This document shows positions 8,414-16,953 of a stretch of DNA of 64,000 bases, piece after piece. The stretch is from Zoogloea sp041914405 (GTDB lineage: Bacteria; Pseudomonadota; Gammaproteobacteria; Burkholderiales; Rhodocyclaceae), in the NCBI RefSeq assembly GCF_041914405.1, contig NZ_JAYSDK010000012.1, forward strand, positions 1 through 64,000, read 5' to 3'. Below the pieces are notes generated by a model. The model did not search any database and was not told where the DNA came from. It saw nothing but the letters and a program-made list of their open reading frames with translations. The stretch's first letter is position 1. Each line of letters starts with the position of its first letter. Made by a program: the position numbers and the translations under genes.

Positions 8414-9207
8414 ACGGCGCTCCTGCCGGAAAATTTGACGCGGCAGCTGCCGAGGCCGCCGACCGTGCACACCAGTTCGTCGCCATCGACGACCGGCACC
8501 AGCGCCGACTGGGAACCGGACAAGATCACCTCGCCAGCCTTGAAGGGGATACCCAGTTCGCCGAGGGTGTTGGCCAGCCAGGCCACCGCGTTGGCCGGCG
8601 AGCCCTGCACCGCCGCGCCGACGCCGGTGGAGTGCAGCTCGCCGTTCTTCTCCAGCACCATGCCGGCCAGCGTGATGTCAAGCTTGCGCGGGTCGCCCTT
8701 GGTCTTGCCGAGCACATACACGCCGCAGGAGGCGTTGTCTGCCACGGTGTCCTGGATGCGGATCTTCCAGTCGGTGATGCGCGAATCGACGATCTCGAAA
8801 CACGGCACCACATAGTCGGTGGCACGGATCACGTCCATCGCGGTAACGCCCGGGCCCTGCAGGTCTTCCTTCAGTACGAAAGCGAGTTCGGCCTCGGCCT
8901 TGGGCTGGATCAGCGTGTCCAAGTCGATCACGTCGCCTTCCTGGTAGACCATGCCCGACGTGAGCTGGCCGAAATCCGGCTGGAACACGCCGAGGAAGTC
9001 CTGCACCGGCTTGCTGGTCACACCGATCTTCTTGCCGACGATGGTCTCGCCGGCCGCCACGCGGCGCTCGATGTAGCGCAGCTGAATGCGGTAGGCGTCG
9101 GCGAGGGTGATGTCTGGCTCTTGTTCGAGCAGCGGCGCAATCGTGCGGCGCTCGCGCCACGCGTCGTACAACGCGTCGCCGTAGTGTTGGATCTGTTCTT
9201 CGTTCAT
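8410..9207 (-). CDS. dmpE: 2-oxopent-4-enoate hydratase
   Basis: 265 aa hydratase making 4-hydroxy-2-oxovalerate. Family segments: GKKIGVTSKPVQDFLGVFQPDFG, KAEAELAFVLKEDLQGPG (metal-ligand glutamates) and CFEIVDSRITDWKI. The start MNEEQIQHYGDAL at 9207 is chosen; the longer frame to 9255 would translate the palindromic repeat that separates this gene from dmpC. Confidence 0.95.
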   Translation of the reverse strand: MNEEQIQHYGDALYDAWRERRTIAPLLEQEPDITLADAYRIQLRYIERRVAAGETIVGKKIGVTSKPVQDFLGVFQPDFGQLTSGMVYQEGDVIDLDTLIQPKAEAELAFVLKEDLQGPGVTAMDVIRATDYVVPCFEIVDSRITDWKIRIQDTVADNASCGVYVLGKTKGDPRKLDITLAGMVLEKNGELHSTGVGAAVQGSPANAVAWLANTLGELGIPFKAGEVILSGSQSALVPVVDGDELVCTVGGLGSCRVKFSGRSAV

Positions 9208-9218
9208 CTCTCTGTCCT

Positions 9219-9286
9219 GTGGGGGCGAATTCATTCGCCCGCGGGGCTTGGCCAAGGTACGGAGGGCGAATGAGCTCGCCCCTACG
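9219..9286. repeat. REP-like paired palindrome, copy 1
   Basis: A left hairpin GGGCGAAT-TC-ATTCGCCC and a right hairpin GGGCGA-ATGAGC-TCGCCC are arranged as a larger inverted repeat, with outer ends TGTGGGGGCGAAT and TCGCCCCTACG. It lies inside the operon between dmpC and dmpE. A second copy with the same layout is at 22665-22733. Confidence 0.8.
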
Positions 9287-9298
9287 TCGGAACGTGCG

Positions 9299-10759
9299 TC
9301 AGAGCTTCACGCAGATGTTTCTGGTCTCGGTGTAGAACTCCAGCGAATGCACACCGCCCTCGCGGCCGATGCCGGACTGCTTGGAGCCGCCGAAAGGCGT
9401 GCGCAGGTCGCGCAGGAACCAGCTGTTGATCCAGGTGATGCCCACCTCGACGCGCGCCGCCACGCGGTGGGCGCGGGCCAGGTTGGTGGTCCAGATCGTC
9501 GTGGAGAGGCCGTAGTCGGTGGCATTGGCGAGCTGCACGACCTCGTTCTCGCTGTCGAACGGGCGGATATGGCAGCACGGGCCGAAGATCTCCTCCTGCA
9601 CGACAGCCGCGCTTTCCGGCAGGCCGGTCCAGATCGTCGGCTGCACCCAGGCACCTTCGGCAAGTTCGGCCGGCACGTCGGGCACACCGCCGCCGGTCAC
9701 CACGGTGGCGCCCTCCTCCACCGCCTTGCGGTAGTAGGACAGGACCTTCTGGCGGTGCTCCTGGCTGATCAGCGGGCCGTAGTTGGCGTCGTGGTTTTCC
9801 GGGCGGCCGAACTTGACCGCCTCGACCTTGGTCTTCAGCGCCGCGACGAACTTGTCGAAGATCGGCCGTTCCACATACACCCGCTCGGTACCCAGGCAGA
9901 CCTGCCCGGTGTTGAGGAAGGCCGAACGGAAGATGCCATCCACCGCCGCATCGAAGTCCGCGTCGGCGAAGACGATGCCGGCGTTCTTGCCGCCCAGCTC
10001 GAAGGACACGTCGCGCATGCCGTTCGAAGCCGCCTTCATGATCGCCGAGCCGGTGCGCGTCTCGCCGGTGAAGGTGATCGCGTCGACGCCCGGATGCTGG
10101 GTCAGGAACTCGCCGGCGGAGTCCGGCCCGAAACCGTGGATCACGTTATAGACGCCCTTCGGGATGCCCACCGCGTTCATCACCTCGCCGAGCAGCGCCG
10201 CCGTGTGCGGCGACTCTTCGGACGGCTTGACGATCACCGTATTGCCGCAGGCCAGCGCCGGGCCAACCTTCCAGGTCATCAGCAGGAAGGGCGCGTTCCA
10301 CGGGCTGATCACGCCGATCACGCCCTTGGGCACGCGGATCGCGTAGTTCAGCGCACCACGGCCGTCCGGCGTGGACATCTGGAAGGACTCCGCCGGCACG
10401 TTCTTGACCATGTCGGCGAAGACCTTGAAGTTGGCCGCGCCGCGCGGAATGAACACCTGCCGCATGACGTGGGACGGCTGGCCGGTGTCGGCCATCTCGG
10501 CGGCGACAAAGTCCTCGAAGCGGCGGGTGATCTCGTCGGCCACGCCGTACAGCAGATCGACGCGCTGCTCCAGCGTCAGCCCGCCCCATTCCCCGTGGAG
10601 GGCCGCCCGCGCGGCCTGCACGGCCGCATCCACCTCGCCGCGGCCAGCCTCGCTGATCCGCGCGATGACCCGGTTGTCCACCGGCGAACGCTTCTCGAAG
10701 GTCTTGCCGCTGAGGCCGGCGGTGTATTCGCCGCCGATGAAATTCTCGATGAGACGCAT
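9299..10759 (-). CDS. dmpC: 2-hydroxymuconic semialdehyde dehydrogenase
   Basis: 486 aa NAD-dependent aldehyde dehydrogenase that oxidises the ring-cleavage product of catechol to 2-hydroxymuconate, entering the 4-oxalocrotonate branch. Catalytic Cys288 (NTGQVCLGTERV), general base Glu254 (FELGGKN), and the NAD motif GVISPWNAPF with TGETRTGSAI are visible. It is the first gene behind the LysR-type operator/promoter at 10815-10879, so it opens the lower-pathway transcript. The start MRLIENFIGG at 10759 is the family start. No dmpD hydrolase gene follows it. Confidence 0.95.
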   Translation of the reverse strand: MRLIENFIGGEYTAGLSGKTFEKRSPVDNRVIARISEAGRGEVDAAVQAARAALHGEWGGLTLEQRVDLLYGVADEITRRFEDFVAAEMADTGQPSHVMRQVFIPRGAANFKVFADMVKNVPAESFQMSTPDGRGALNYAIRVPKGVIGVISPWNAPFLLMTWKVGPALACGNTVIVKPSEESPHTAALLGEVMNAVGIPKGVYNVIHGFGPDSAGEFLTQHPGVDAITFTGETRTGSAIMKAASNGMRDVSFELGGKNAGIVFADADFDAAVDGIFRSAFLNTGQVCLGTERVYVERPIFDKFVAALKTKVEAVKFGRPENHDANYGPLISQEHRQKVLSYYRKAVEEGATVVTGGGVPDVPAELAEGAWVQPTIWTGLPESAAVVQEEIFGPCCHIRPFDSENEVVQLANATDYGLSTTIWTTNLARAHRVAARVEVGITWINSWFLRDLRTPFGGSKQSGIGREGGVHSLEFYTETRNICVKL

Positions 10760-10814
10760 GCTTACCTCGGTATGTTGTCTGGATGCCATCCGGGCGGAGC
10801 CGGTATGGAAGCCA

Positions 10815-10879
10815 GTCTAAGAATGGGCCTCTATACCGTCCAATACTTTAGTTCTGAACATCGAATACCTTTTAGGTAT
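10815..10879 (-). promoter_or_regulatory. LysR-type operator and promoter of the lower meta operon
   Basis: Upstream of dmpC are a perfect dyad ATACC-TTTTA-GGTAT (10865-10879) and, 18 bp away, TACCGTCCAATAC (10834-10846). Read on the minus strand, the second element contains TTGGAC (10838-10843), a good -35, with TTAGAC (10815-10820) as -10 at 17 bp. The dyad fits the recognition site and the -35-proximal element the activation site of a LysR-type regulator. The same pair with the same 18-bp spacing occurs at 29570-29615, beside the LysR gene. Confidence 0.8.
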
Positions 10880-10884
10880 CGAAG

Positions 10885-10916
10885 TCGGCGCGCGAAATCG
10901 GCGCTTCGCGCGCCGA
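10885..10916 (-). other. 12-bp GC-rich hairpin after dmpP
   Basis: Arms TCGGCGCGCGAA and TTCGCGCGCCGA with an 8-nt loop lie 5 bp beyond the dmpP stop and just before the LysR operator. It has no T run, so it is a weak intrinsic terminator at best; it could stabilise the 3' end of the hydroxylase mRNA or attenuate read-through into dmpC. Confidence 0.55.
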
Positions 10917-10921
10917 TCCGC

Positions 10922-11977
10922 TCAGATCGCCTTGAACAGCGGGCTGCGCACCTGCTGGGCGTCGGCCGCGGAGATGAACTTCTCGGTGTAGATGTCCCGC
11001 TCGAACAGGCGCCCCTGCATCAATGTGGTGATGCAGGCCTCGATCATCAGCGGCGGGCCGCACAGATAGGCCTTGTTACCGCGGAAATCGTTATCGAACG
11101 CGGCCTTGGCGGCCTCATGCACAAAGCCGCGGAAGCCGCTCCAGCCCGAGCCTTCCGCTTCGTTCGACAAGGCCGGCACGTAGCGGAAATTGGGATGCTT
11201 CTCGGCCAGCGCCAGGAAGTCATCGTGGTAGTACAGCTCGTCCCGCGTGCGCTGGCCGTAGACCAGCGTGATCGGCGGTTCGAAGCCCTCCTCCAGCAGA
11301 TCGAGGATCATCGAGCGCGGGCTCGACAGGCCAGAACCGCCGGCCATGAAGAGCACCGGCACCTGGGCCGACTTCTTCACGAAGAAGCGCCCGTAGGGCC
11401 CACTGATGCGGACCTTCTCGCCAGCCTGCATCTTCTCGTGGACATAAGTGGTGCCCTGCCCGCCCGGCACAATGCGAATATTGAGTTCCACCTCACCATC
11501 CGACGATGGCGCACTGGCGATGGAGAAGGCGCGGCTGCCGATACCGCCGGGCAGCTCGAGGTTCGCATATTGGCCAGCCTGGAAGCGCATCGGCGCGTCG
11601 AGCTTGACCCACACGCCCTTGATGGTCGGCGTGAGGGATTCGATGCGCGTCACCGTGCCGTCGAAATCCCGCACCGGCAGGTTCTCAGCGTCCGGGTCTT
11701 CCTCGATCTCGGCTTCGATCACCAGATCGCTCTGGGCCGTAGCGCAGCAGGCCAGGCACTTGCCCTCGTCCCGCTCGAAGTCCATCAGCGCAAAGCTGGA
11801 CGCCTCGCCGTGTTCCACCTCGCCGTCGCTCACCTGCACCTTGCAGGTGGCACACAGGCCGTGGCAACAGGCGTGGGGCAGGTAGATGCCGGCGCGCAGC
11901 GCGGCATCGAGGATGGTCTGCCCCTCCTCGATCTCGATGGTCTGACCGAGGGGCTCGATGGTCAGCTCATAGCTCAT
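10922..11977 (-). CDS. dmpP: Phenol hydroxylase reductase component P5
   Basis: 351 aa. Passes electrons from NADH through FAD and a plant-type [2Fe-2S] centre to the diiron oxygenase. The N-terminal ferredoxin domain has Cys37, Cys42, Cys45 and Cys77 in the C-x4-C-x2-C spacing; the FAD-binding domain has SRAFSIAS (the RxFS motif), and the NAD domain has FMAGGSGLSSPRSM and a C-terminal YLCGPPLMIEA. Last gene of dmpKLMNOP, 10 bp after dmpO. Confidence 0.97.
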   Translation of the reverse strand: MSYELTIEPLGQTIEIEEGQTILDAALRAGIYLPHACCHGLCATCKVQVSDGEVEHGEASSFALMDFERDEGKCLACCATAQSDLVIEAEIEEDPDAENLPVRDFDGTVTRIESLTPTIKGVWVKLDAPMRFQAGQYANLELPGGIGSRAFSIASAPSSDGEVELNIRIVPGGQGTTYVHEKMQAGEKVRISGPYGRFFVKKSAQVPVLFMAGGSGLSSPRSMILDLLEEGFEPPITLVYGQRTRDELYYHDDFLALAEKHPNFRYVPALSNEAEGSGWSGFRGFVHEAAKAAFDNDFRGNKAYLCGPPLMIEACITTLMQGRLFERDIYTEKFISAADAQQVRSPLFKAI

Positions 11978-11987
11978 CGCGCACTCC

Positions 11988-12344
11988 TCAGGCCGCCGCC
12001 GACAGGCTGTTGAGGCCGGCCGTGCGGAAGCGCAGCTGGTCCTTGTGGCCGATGCCGTTGGCGGCCAGGCTGGCGTCGAAATCTGGCGTCCACGGCTGGT
12101 TGTCCTTCAGCCATTCGACCTTCGTCCAGTCGAGGGCCGCGGCATCCGGATCGGCCTGCACCAGGGCCGTAAGCGGGCCTTCGACTAGGTCGCGGAAGCG
12201 CGTCTCGGGCGGCAGGCACAGCAGGAAGGGCGCGGCGAACAGCAGGTGGCGGTCCCAGCTCGCATACACGATCTGCTTGCCGCCGAAATTTTCCACGCTG
12301 TCGCGCGGCACGCCGATGTATTCACGGATTGCAGCTACGGTCAT
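11988..12344 (-). CDS. dmpO: Phenol hydroxylase component P4
   Basis: 118 aa subunit (gamma) of the P1-P3-P4 oxygenase. The sequence MTVAAIREYIGVPRDSVENF through LLFAAPFLLCLPPETRFRDLV matches the family. The start at 12344 is preceded by GAGGAGACTC. A much longer open frame covering it extends upstream as a shadow of dmpN. Confidence 0.95.
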   Translation of the reverse strand: MTVAAIREYIGVPRDSVENFGGKQIVYASWDRHLLFAAPFLLCLPPETRFRDLVEGPLTALVQADPDAAALDWTKVEWLKDNQPWTPDFDASLAANGIGHKDQLRFRTAGLNSLSAAA

Positions 12345-12397
12345 TTGAGTCTCCTCGTCGCGTCGGGAGGCCGGAGCCGGCCCCCGACCAGTCTGTC

Positions 12398-13918
12398 TTA
12401 TTGGTTCGTGGTGGCCAGGCCGCGCCAGGCTTCGAAGTTCTGCTGATCCTCGGAGCCGGCGTAGTCGCCGTTGTCCTTGCCGTCGCGCAGGCTGACCCAC
12501 TCCATCCAGGCGCCCAGGTCGCCATTGATCGGCTCCTGGAATAGCTGCGGCATCGGCAACCAGGCCTGCACGTATTTCTCCGGCTCGTTCTCGAAGACGT
12601 GCTGGCAGCCGTCGGAGCAGAAGTGGTACTTCTGGCCGTTGTAGACGGTCTCCCGGTGGCAGGTCAGGGTCGGGTCGTCCGGCTCGGTGAATACGGTCGG
12701 CAGCTGGCAGCACTGGCACAGCTTGGCGAGGCCGTAGTTCTTGAACGGCGTGCCGGCGTCGGCCAGCTTCTTGATGTGTTTCCAGCGCGGGCGGTAGTAC
12801 TTGTCGAAGGTGTCCGGATACTTGGCGGACAGCCAGTTCATGTCGTCCTCGGACGGAATCCAGCTGTGGAAGGCGGTACCGAAACTCCATTGGTAGAGAC
12901 CCAGCATGAACTGGTGGGACATGTGGTCGATGGCCTTCTCGGCGTCGTCCCAGCCCTTCGGCGGCTTGATGCCATAGCGGGCCAGGTCCTTGAACAGCGC
13001 GCCGCCGTTCTCCACACCGTAGATGTCCCAGGCTTCGCGCCAGGACATCACGCGCTTGGGCAGCATGTAGTCCATCATCGTGCTGACCAGGCCCAGCACG
13101 CGGAAGCCGCGCCAGAACCACTTGTCGATCCAGTTCTGGACGATGGGCAGGTTGTCCGGGTCCTGCTCGAGCATGAACTTGATGCACTCCAGGCCCAGCG
13201 TCATGTGGCGGGCTTCGTCGGACTGGGCCGAGAAGCCGAAGGTCACCGTCGCCATGTCGCCGTTGTAAGCCGCGCCCGACATGAAGGGCACGAACAGCAG
13301 GTTGGTCAGCACATATTCGAAGCTGAAGCCGATGGCGATCATGAACTCGAAGGGGCCCGCCGACATCGCATCGTCGAAGAAGGAGCGCGCTACCGAGGTG
13401 TACCAGATGCGGTCGCGGGTGTCCGCGAAGGCATGGAAACCGTTGTAGTAACGGTTGTAGTTGGACATCGCGTGGATCTGCGTCTGCGCGTGGCGGATCT
13501 CGTCGATGGCCTGCATCTGGCACGCGACCTGGGTACCGACGCCGGGGAACTCGCGGCCGACGCGGGCAAAGCCCTTGTGCGCCGCGTATTCGCCGGGGCT
13601 GATGGCCTGCAGGAAGATCTTCAGCGCCGACAGGTAGCGCGCGTCGGTGAGGTTCAGGTGGCCGTTGTTCTGGGCGTGGGCGTCGATGATCGCGTAGAAC
13701 TTGCGCTCCTTCTCGGCCTGATACTTCCAGTAGGCATCCATGGTCAGGCGGAAGGGGTCTTCCCACTTTTCCCAGTCGTGGATCTTGATGCCCTCGTAGC
13801 CGACGTAGGGGAACACGTCCTCCTTAGTCTGGTAGGTGGTATCCCAACCCAGGTCGCGGGTCATCAACTTGTACTTCTCTTTCAGACCAAGCTTCTTCTT
13901 GGTGACTTTCATGTCCAT
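12398..13918 (-). CDS. dmpN: Phenol hydroxylase component P3, diiron oxygenase large subunit
   Basis: 506 aa catalytic alpha subunit that hydroxylates phenol to catechol. Both EXXH diiron motifs are present (Glu140-His143 in DEIRHAQ, Glu235-His238 in DEARHMT), plus Glu110 and Glu201 at the other ligand positions, in the pattern of toluene/o-xylene monooxygenase ToMO. A C-terminal YHS-like cysteine-containing segment (QKYHFCSDGCQHVF) is preserved. The ATG at 13918 follows GAGGAG. A frame extended to 14356 is a shadow of dmpM and dmpL. Confidence 0.98.
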   Translation of the reverse strand: MDMKVTKKKLGLKEKYKLMTRDLGWDTTYQTKEDVFPYVGYEGIKIHDWEKWEDPFRLTMDAYWKYQAEKERKFYAIIDAHAQNNGHLNLTDARYLSALKIFLQAISPGEYAAHKGFARVGREFPGVGTQVACQMQAIDEIRHAQTQIHAMSNYNRYYNGFHAFADTRDRIWYTSVARSFFDDAMSAGPFEFMIAIGFSFEYVLTNLLFVPFMSGAAYNGDMATVTFGFSAQSDEARHMTLGLECIKFMLEQDPDNLPIVQNWIDKWFWRGFRVLGLVSTMMDYMLPKRVMSWREAWDIYGVENGGALFKDLARYGIKPPKGWDDAEKAIDHMSHQFMLGLYQWSFGTAFHSWIPSEDDMNWLSAKYPDTFDKYYRPRWKHIKKLADAGTPFKNYGLAKLCQCCQLPTVFTEPDDPTLTCHRETVYNGQKYHFCSDGCQHVFENEPEKYVQAWLPMPQLFQEPINGDLGAWMEWVSLRDGKDNGDYAGSEDQQNFEAWRGLATTNQ

Positions 13919-13932
13919 GGCGGTCTCCTCGC

Positions 13933-14202
13933 TCAGCTGTTCCAGCTCAGGGTCAGGGTTTCGTCGTCCTCGCTCACATTGCCAGTGAGGGAGATCAGGT
14001 TGATGTGCAGCTCCTGCAGGTCGAAGTCGCGGCCGAGCTGTTCCTCGATGGTCGATTTGCGGATCACCAGCTGGCCCTGGGCGTCGATCTTGACCATCGC
14101 CGGCTGACGATTGACGACTGCCTGCGGGTTGTCGATCTCGATCGCCTCGATGATCGGGCGGGTTTCCTCGTTGGCCTGGAGGGCAATGAATACGGTAGAC
14201 AT
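13933..14202 (-). CDS. dmpM: Phenol hydroxylase activator component P2
   Basis: 89 aa cofactorless effector (MmoB/DmpM family) that binds the oxygenase and tunes substrate access. It starts MSTVFIALQANEETRPIIEAIE and ends with DETLTLSWNS, as in the family. It lies between dmpL and dmpN with short gaps of 9 and 14 bp. Confidence 0.96.
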   Translation of the reverse strand: MSTVFIALQANEETRPIIEAIEIDNPQAVVNRQPAMVKIDAQGQLVIRKSTIEEQLGRDFDLQELHINLISLTGNVSEDDETLTLSWNS

Positions 14203-14211
14203 GAGAACCTC

Positions 14212-15204
14212 TCAGAGCGGAATGCCGGTTTTCTGGATGCGCGCGGTGAGCGTGGCGAGCTGCTGGCCGACCGCCTCGTCGGCCTCGGCGCCGAGGGCCA
14301 GCTCGACGATGGGCACCATCGCCGACGCGGCGCGGGCGCTCCAGCTGCGGGTCCATTCCTGCAACACATCGCGGTTGTGCTCCGACTCGGCGGCGGCCAC
14401 CTTAAGCACCGCATCGACCCACTTGCGGGTCTCGTCGAACCAGTCGCTCATGAACTGGGTCAGCATCGCCACCGCCGAGGCACCACGCACCGACAGGTGC
14501 TCATCGACGATGCGCTCGTACACCAGCGGATACAGCAGACCGTCGAGGGCCACGTTCTGGGCGACGAACAGCTCGAACGGATCGCGCAACACCAGGCAGT
14601 CTTCGACGTAGCGGCGCAGCGGCTGCCACGCGGCATCGTCCAGCCAGGCCTGCTTGCCGGCCTCCAGCGCGTCGGTGTCGCCGAGCAGCAGGCCGAGGCG
14701 GGACAGGTACTGGGCGATGCCCAGGTTGTCCATCGCGTGGTACATGCACGGCTGGGTAAAGGTGGTGCCGTAGCCGTAGCCGCAGATGAAGGTGTTGTGC
14801 TGGTTGGCGCCCCAGGCGGCGTGGCGCAGCGGCACCAGCACCTTGAGGGCGACATCGCGCAGCTCGTCGGACAACATGTCGGCCAGGCCGCGGGATTCGA
14901 CGAAGGCGAAATTGGCCTCGGCGGTTTCCTGCTGGCGGGCGCGGGTCAGCGTGTAGGTGCTGTAGTAGAACTGGCGCGGGTCCTTCAACGCGTACCAGTC
15001 CTGCATGACGATGCGGGTGATACCGGCGTCGTACAGTTCCTGCTCCGGATCCCAGGTGGGCTTGTAGTGGAGGTTCTCGGCGGCCTGGATGTCGTAGCTA
15101 CCTTCCTGGTAGCGGGAGGCCGGCTTGTCGCCGAAGCGGCGCACCAGATGGTCGAAGGCCTGGCGCTGGGGCTGGATGGCGACCGTGCGGAGGTCGATCT
15201 GCAT
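14212..15204 (-). CDS. dmpL: Phenol hydroxylase component P1, beta subunit
   Basis: 330 aa oxygenase beta subunit (ferritin-like fold, no diiron site). It starts MQIDLRTVAIQPQRQAFDHL and has RQFYYSTYTLTRARQQE and the AESEHNRDVLQEW helix. It pairs with DmpN and DmpO in the dimeric oxygenase. Usual family length. Confidence 0.96.
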   Translation of the reverse strand: MQIDLRTVAIQPQRQAFDHLVRRFGDKPASRYQEGSYDIQAAENLHYKPTWDPEQELYDAGITRIVMQDWYALKDPRQFYYSTYTLTRARQQETAEANFAFVESRGLADMLSDELRDVALKVLVPLRHAAWGANQHNTFICGYGYGTTFTQPCMYHAMDNLGIAQYLSRLGLLLGDTDALEAGKQAWLDDAAWQPLRRYVEDCLVLRDPFELFVAQNVALDGLLYPLVYERIVDEHLSVRGASAVAMLTQFMSDWFDETRKWVDAVLKVAAAESEHNRDVLQEWTRSWSARAASAMVPIVELALGAEADEAVGQQLATLTARIQKTGIPL

Positions 15205-15228
15205 GTTGTGTGTCTCCGGGTGTTCGGA

Positions 15229-15486
15229 TTATTTGAAGCGGGTGTGGGTGGCGTCGGTGAGGCGCCAGTCCCAGTCATCCGCCGGGGCGTCCGGGTCGCG
15301 CGGCGGCAGCATCTCCACCCGGTTGGCGGCGCAGAATTCGGCGAAGGCCTCGCGGCCGAGGATCATCTCGACGAAGATCTCCGGCTCGCCGATGGCGAAC
15401 TCGAACTCGACGAAACCGTTGGGACGCTCGCCGCTCAGGCGCACGAAGCGCCGCGCGGTGTCCATCGGCGGGTGGATGCTCGTCAT
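15229..15486 (-). CDS. dmpK: Phenol hydroxylase assembly component P0
   Basis: 85 aa. DmpK family: ARRFVRLSGERPNGFVEFEF and the C-terminal DDWDWRLTDATH. In the family it is not needed for turnover but for assembly or iron loading of the oxygenase. Here it follows dmpB rather than opening the operon. Confidence 0.94.
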   Translation of the reverse strand: MTSIHPPMDTARRFVRLSGERPNGFVEFEFAIGEPEIFVEMILGREAFAEFCAANRVEMLPPRDPDAPADDWDWRLTDATHTRFK

Positions 15487-15495
15487 GGCTGGCGC

Positions 15496-16425
15496 TCAGC
15501 TGACGACGGACAGGAAGGTCTCGTGCAGCTTGCGCTGCGGGTAGTCGAGGCCCTGGCCGAAGTTGTCGAAGGTCCAGGTCATCGTTTCGTAATCGGGATA
15601 CGGCAGGTGGCCGCCCATGAAGGTTTCGAAACGGTTGCCGGACGGGTCCCACGCGTAGATCGTGCAGCCGCGGGTCACGCCGTGGCGGGTCGGGCCGATG
15701 TCCACCGGCACGGCATTCATCGACATGATGTCGCCGGCGCGCAGCACCTGGTCCCAGCTCTCCATCAGGAAGGAACAGTGATGCAGCTTGCCGGGCTCCG
15801 GGTACTCGGCGAAGGCGATGTCATGCACCTTCTGCCCACAGGACAGCCAGATCGCCGCATTGGCGTTGCCGTCCGGGGTCAGCACGCGCTCGACGAGGTA
15901 GAAGCCGAGCACCTCGGTGAAGATCTTCTGCACTTCGGCCACATTCGGCCCATAAAGCAGCGCATGGTCGAAGCGGATCGGCGCGATGCCATGGTCACGT
16001 GCCTTGCACCACGGGGCCGGATTGACGAGGGGAATGCCGTTGCCGACCTTGGTCTTGTCAGCGAACAGCTCCATCACATGACCGGAGGGCAGCGTGAAAC
16101 GGACCCGCTCACCGGTCTCCAGCATCTCGCCGGCGGGGATCCGCTCGGTGGCGATGCCGTAGGCGCGCAGGTCGGCGTCGAATTTGTCGAGGGTCACCTT
16201 GTCCAGCACGCGGAAGCCGAAGAAGTCGATGCCGGCCCGGTCCGCCTCGCGGATCACGTAGCTGTTGTGGTCGCGCTCGTCCCAGCACTTGAAATAGACC
16301 CGCCCCTGGGCGTCGCGGCCGGTTTCCACCAGGCCCAGTACGTCACGGTAGAAGCGCACGCTTTCTTCCAGATCCAGCACGCGAACCTGGGCATGGCCAG
16401 GACGAAGAACACCGGTAAGCGCCAT
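15496..16425 (-). CDS. dmpB: Catechol 2,3-dioxygenase
   Basis: 309 aa extradiol type I dioxygenase, cleaving catechol to 2-hydroxymuconic semialdehyde. Iron ligands by pattern: His154 (FDHALLYG), His215/216 (KLHHCSF) and Glu267 (NRFETFMGG), with the acid/base His in PTRHGV. The vicinal-oxygen-chelate repeat starts VRPGHAQVRV-like at the N-terminus (LRPGHAQVRVLD). It lies 10 bp upstream of dmpK and downstream of the ferredoxin gene, an order different from the Pseudomonas dmp operon, where it follows dmpQ at the far end. Confidence 0.97.
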   Translation of the reverse strand: MALTGVLRPGHAQVRVLDLEESVRFYRDVLGLVETGRDAQGRVYFKCWDERDHNSYVIREADRAGIDFFGFRVLDKVTLDKFDADLRAYGIATERIPAGEMLETGERVRFTLPSGHVMELFADKTKVGNGIPLVNPAPWCKARDHGIAPIRFDHALLYGPNVAEVQKIFTEVLGFYLVERVLTPDGNANAAIWLSCGQKVHDIAFAEYPEPGKLHHCSFLMESWDQVLRAGDIMSMNAVPVDIGPTRHGVTRGCTIYAWDPSGNRFETFMGGHLPYPDYETMTWTFDNFGQGLDYPQRKLHETFLSVVS

Positions 16426-16463
16426 ATCTCGTCTCCTTTTATATGGTTATATCGAACGGTTTT

Positions 16464-16790
16464 TCAGGGAAGCGGGCGATCGGCGGCGGGCGTGCAGACT
16501 TTCTTCTGCAGCTTGCCGATCACCTTCAGGGAAAGATCGCTGGAGGGGTACACCCGGCACGCCAGCAGCCGGCGCTGGGCCAGGTCGTCGTCGGAAACGT
16601 GGTCCCGGCTCATCACGCGGGTGCTGAACTCACCCCCGGTGATCTCGACCTTGCAGACGCCGCAACCACCGCCGCGGCACCCCACCGGGATGCCGCGCAA
16701 GCCGAGCCGGTGCAGGCCGGAAAGCAGGGATTCCTCCGGTGCGCAGGCGTAGCGGACGCCCGAGTCTTCAATGCTGACGGTGTGTGTCAT
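16464..16790 (-). CDS. dmpQ: [2Fe-2S] ferredoxin reactivating catechol 2,3-dioxygenase
   Basis: 108 aa plant-type ferredoxin with Cys38, Cys43, Cys46 and Cys78 (GCRGGGCGVCK and LLACRV). XylT/DmpQ family members re-reduce the oxidised iron of catechol 2,3-dioxygenase, which fits its place directly before dmpB. It is the first gene of the superoperon, 82 bp from the sigma-54 promoter. Confidence 0.93.
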   Translation of the reverse strand: MTHTVSIEDSGVRYACAPEESLLSGLHRLGLRGIPVGCRGGGCGVCKVEITGGEFSTRVMSRDHVSDDDLAQRRLLACRVYPSSDLSLKVIGKLQKKVCTPAADRPLP

Positions 16791-16871
16791 GGCCCCTCCA
16801 GATGTGTATCGACGTTTTCGTCAATCGGCGGCTTTCATCAACTTCATTTATGCCGCGCTTAACACATCTAA

Positions 16872-16888
16872 TGCAGGCGCCGTGCCAC
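16872..16888 (-). promoter_or_regulatory. Sigma-54 (-24/-12) promoter of the phenol operon
   Basis: On the minus strand GTGGCACGGCGCCTGCA matches the sigma-54 consensus, with GG and GC separated by 10 bases. It lies 82 bp before dmpQ. A DmpR-family activator is encoded nearby, as expected for such a promoter. Confidence 0.85.
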
Positions 16889-16953
16889 TCCCGTAAACAA
16901 CTGATTATTAAGGCTTCACTCAAAAAGGCGAGCAATTACCCTTTTTGGGCGCC

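Noticed and set aside
9248..12013. 921-codon open frame on the plus strand opposite dmpC and dmpP
   Set aside because: Shadow of two recognised genes; composition rich in His, Arg, Ala and Gly with no domain.
14005..16752. 915-codon open frame on the plus strand opposite dmpL, dmpK and dmpB
   Set aside because: Same shadow pattern; the genes beneath are certain.
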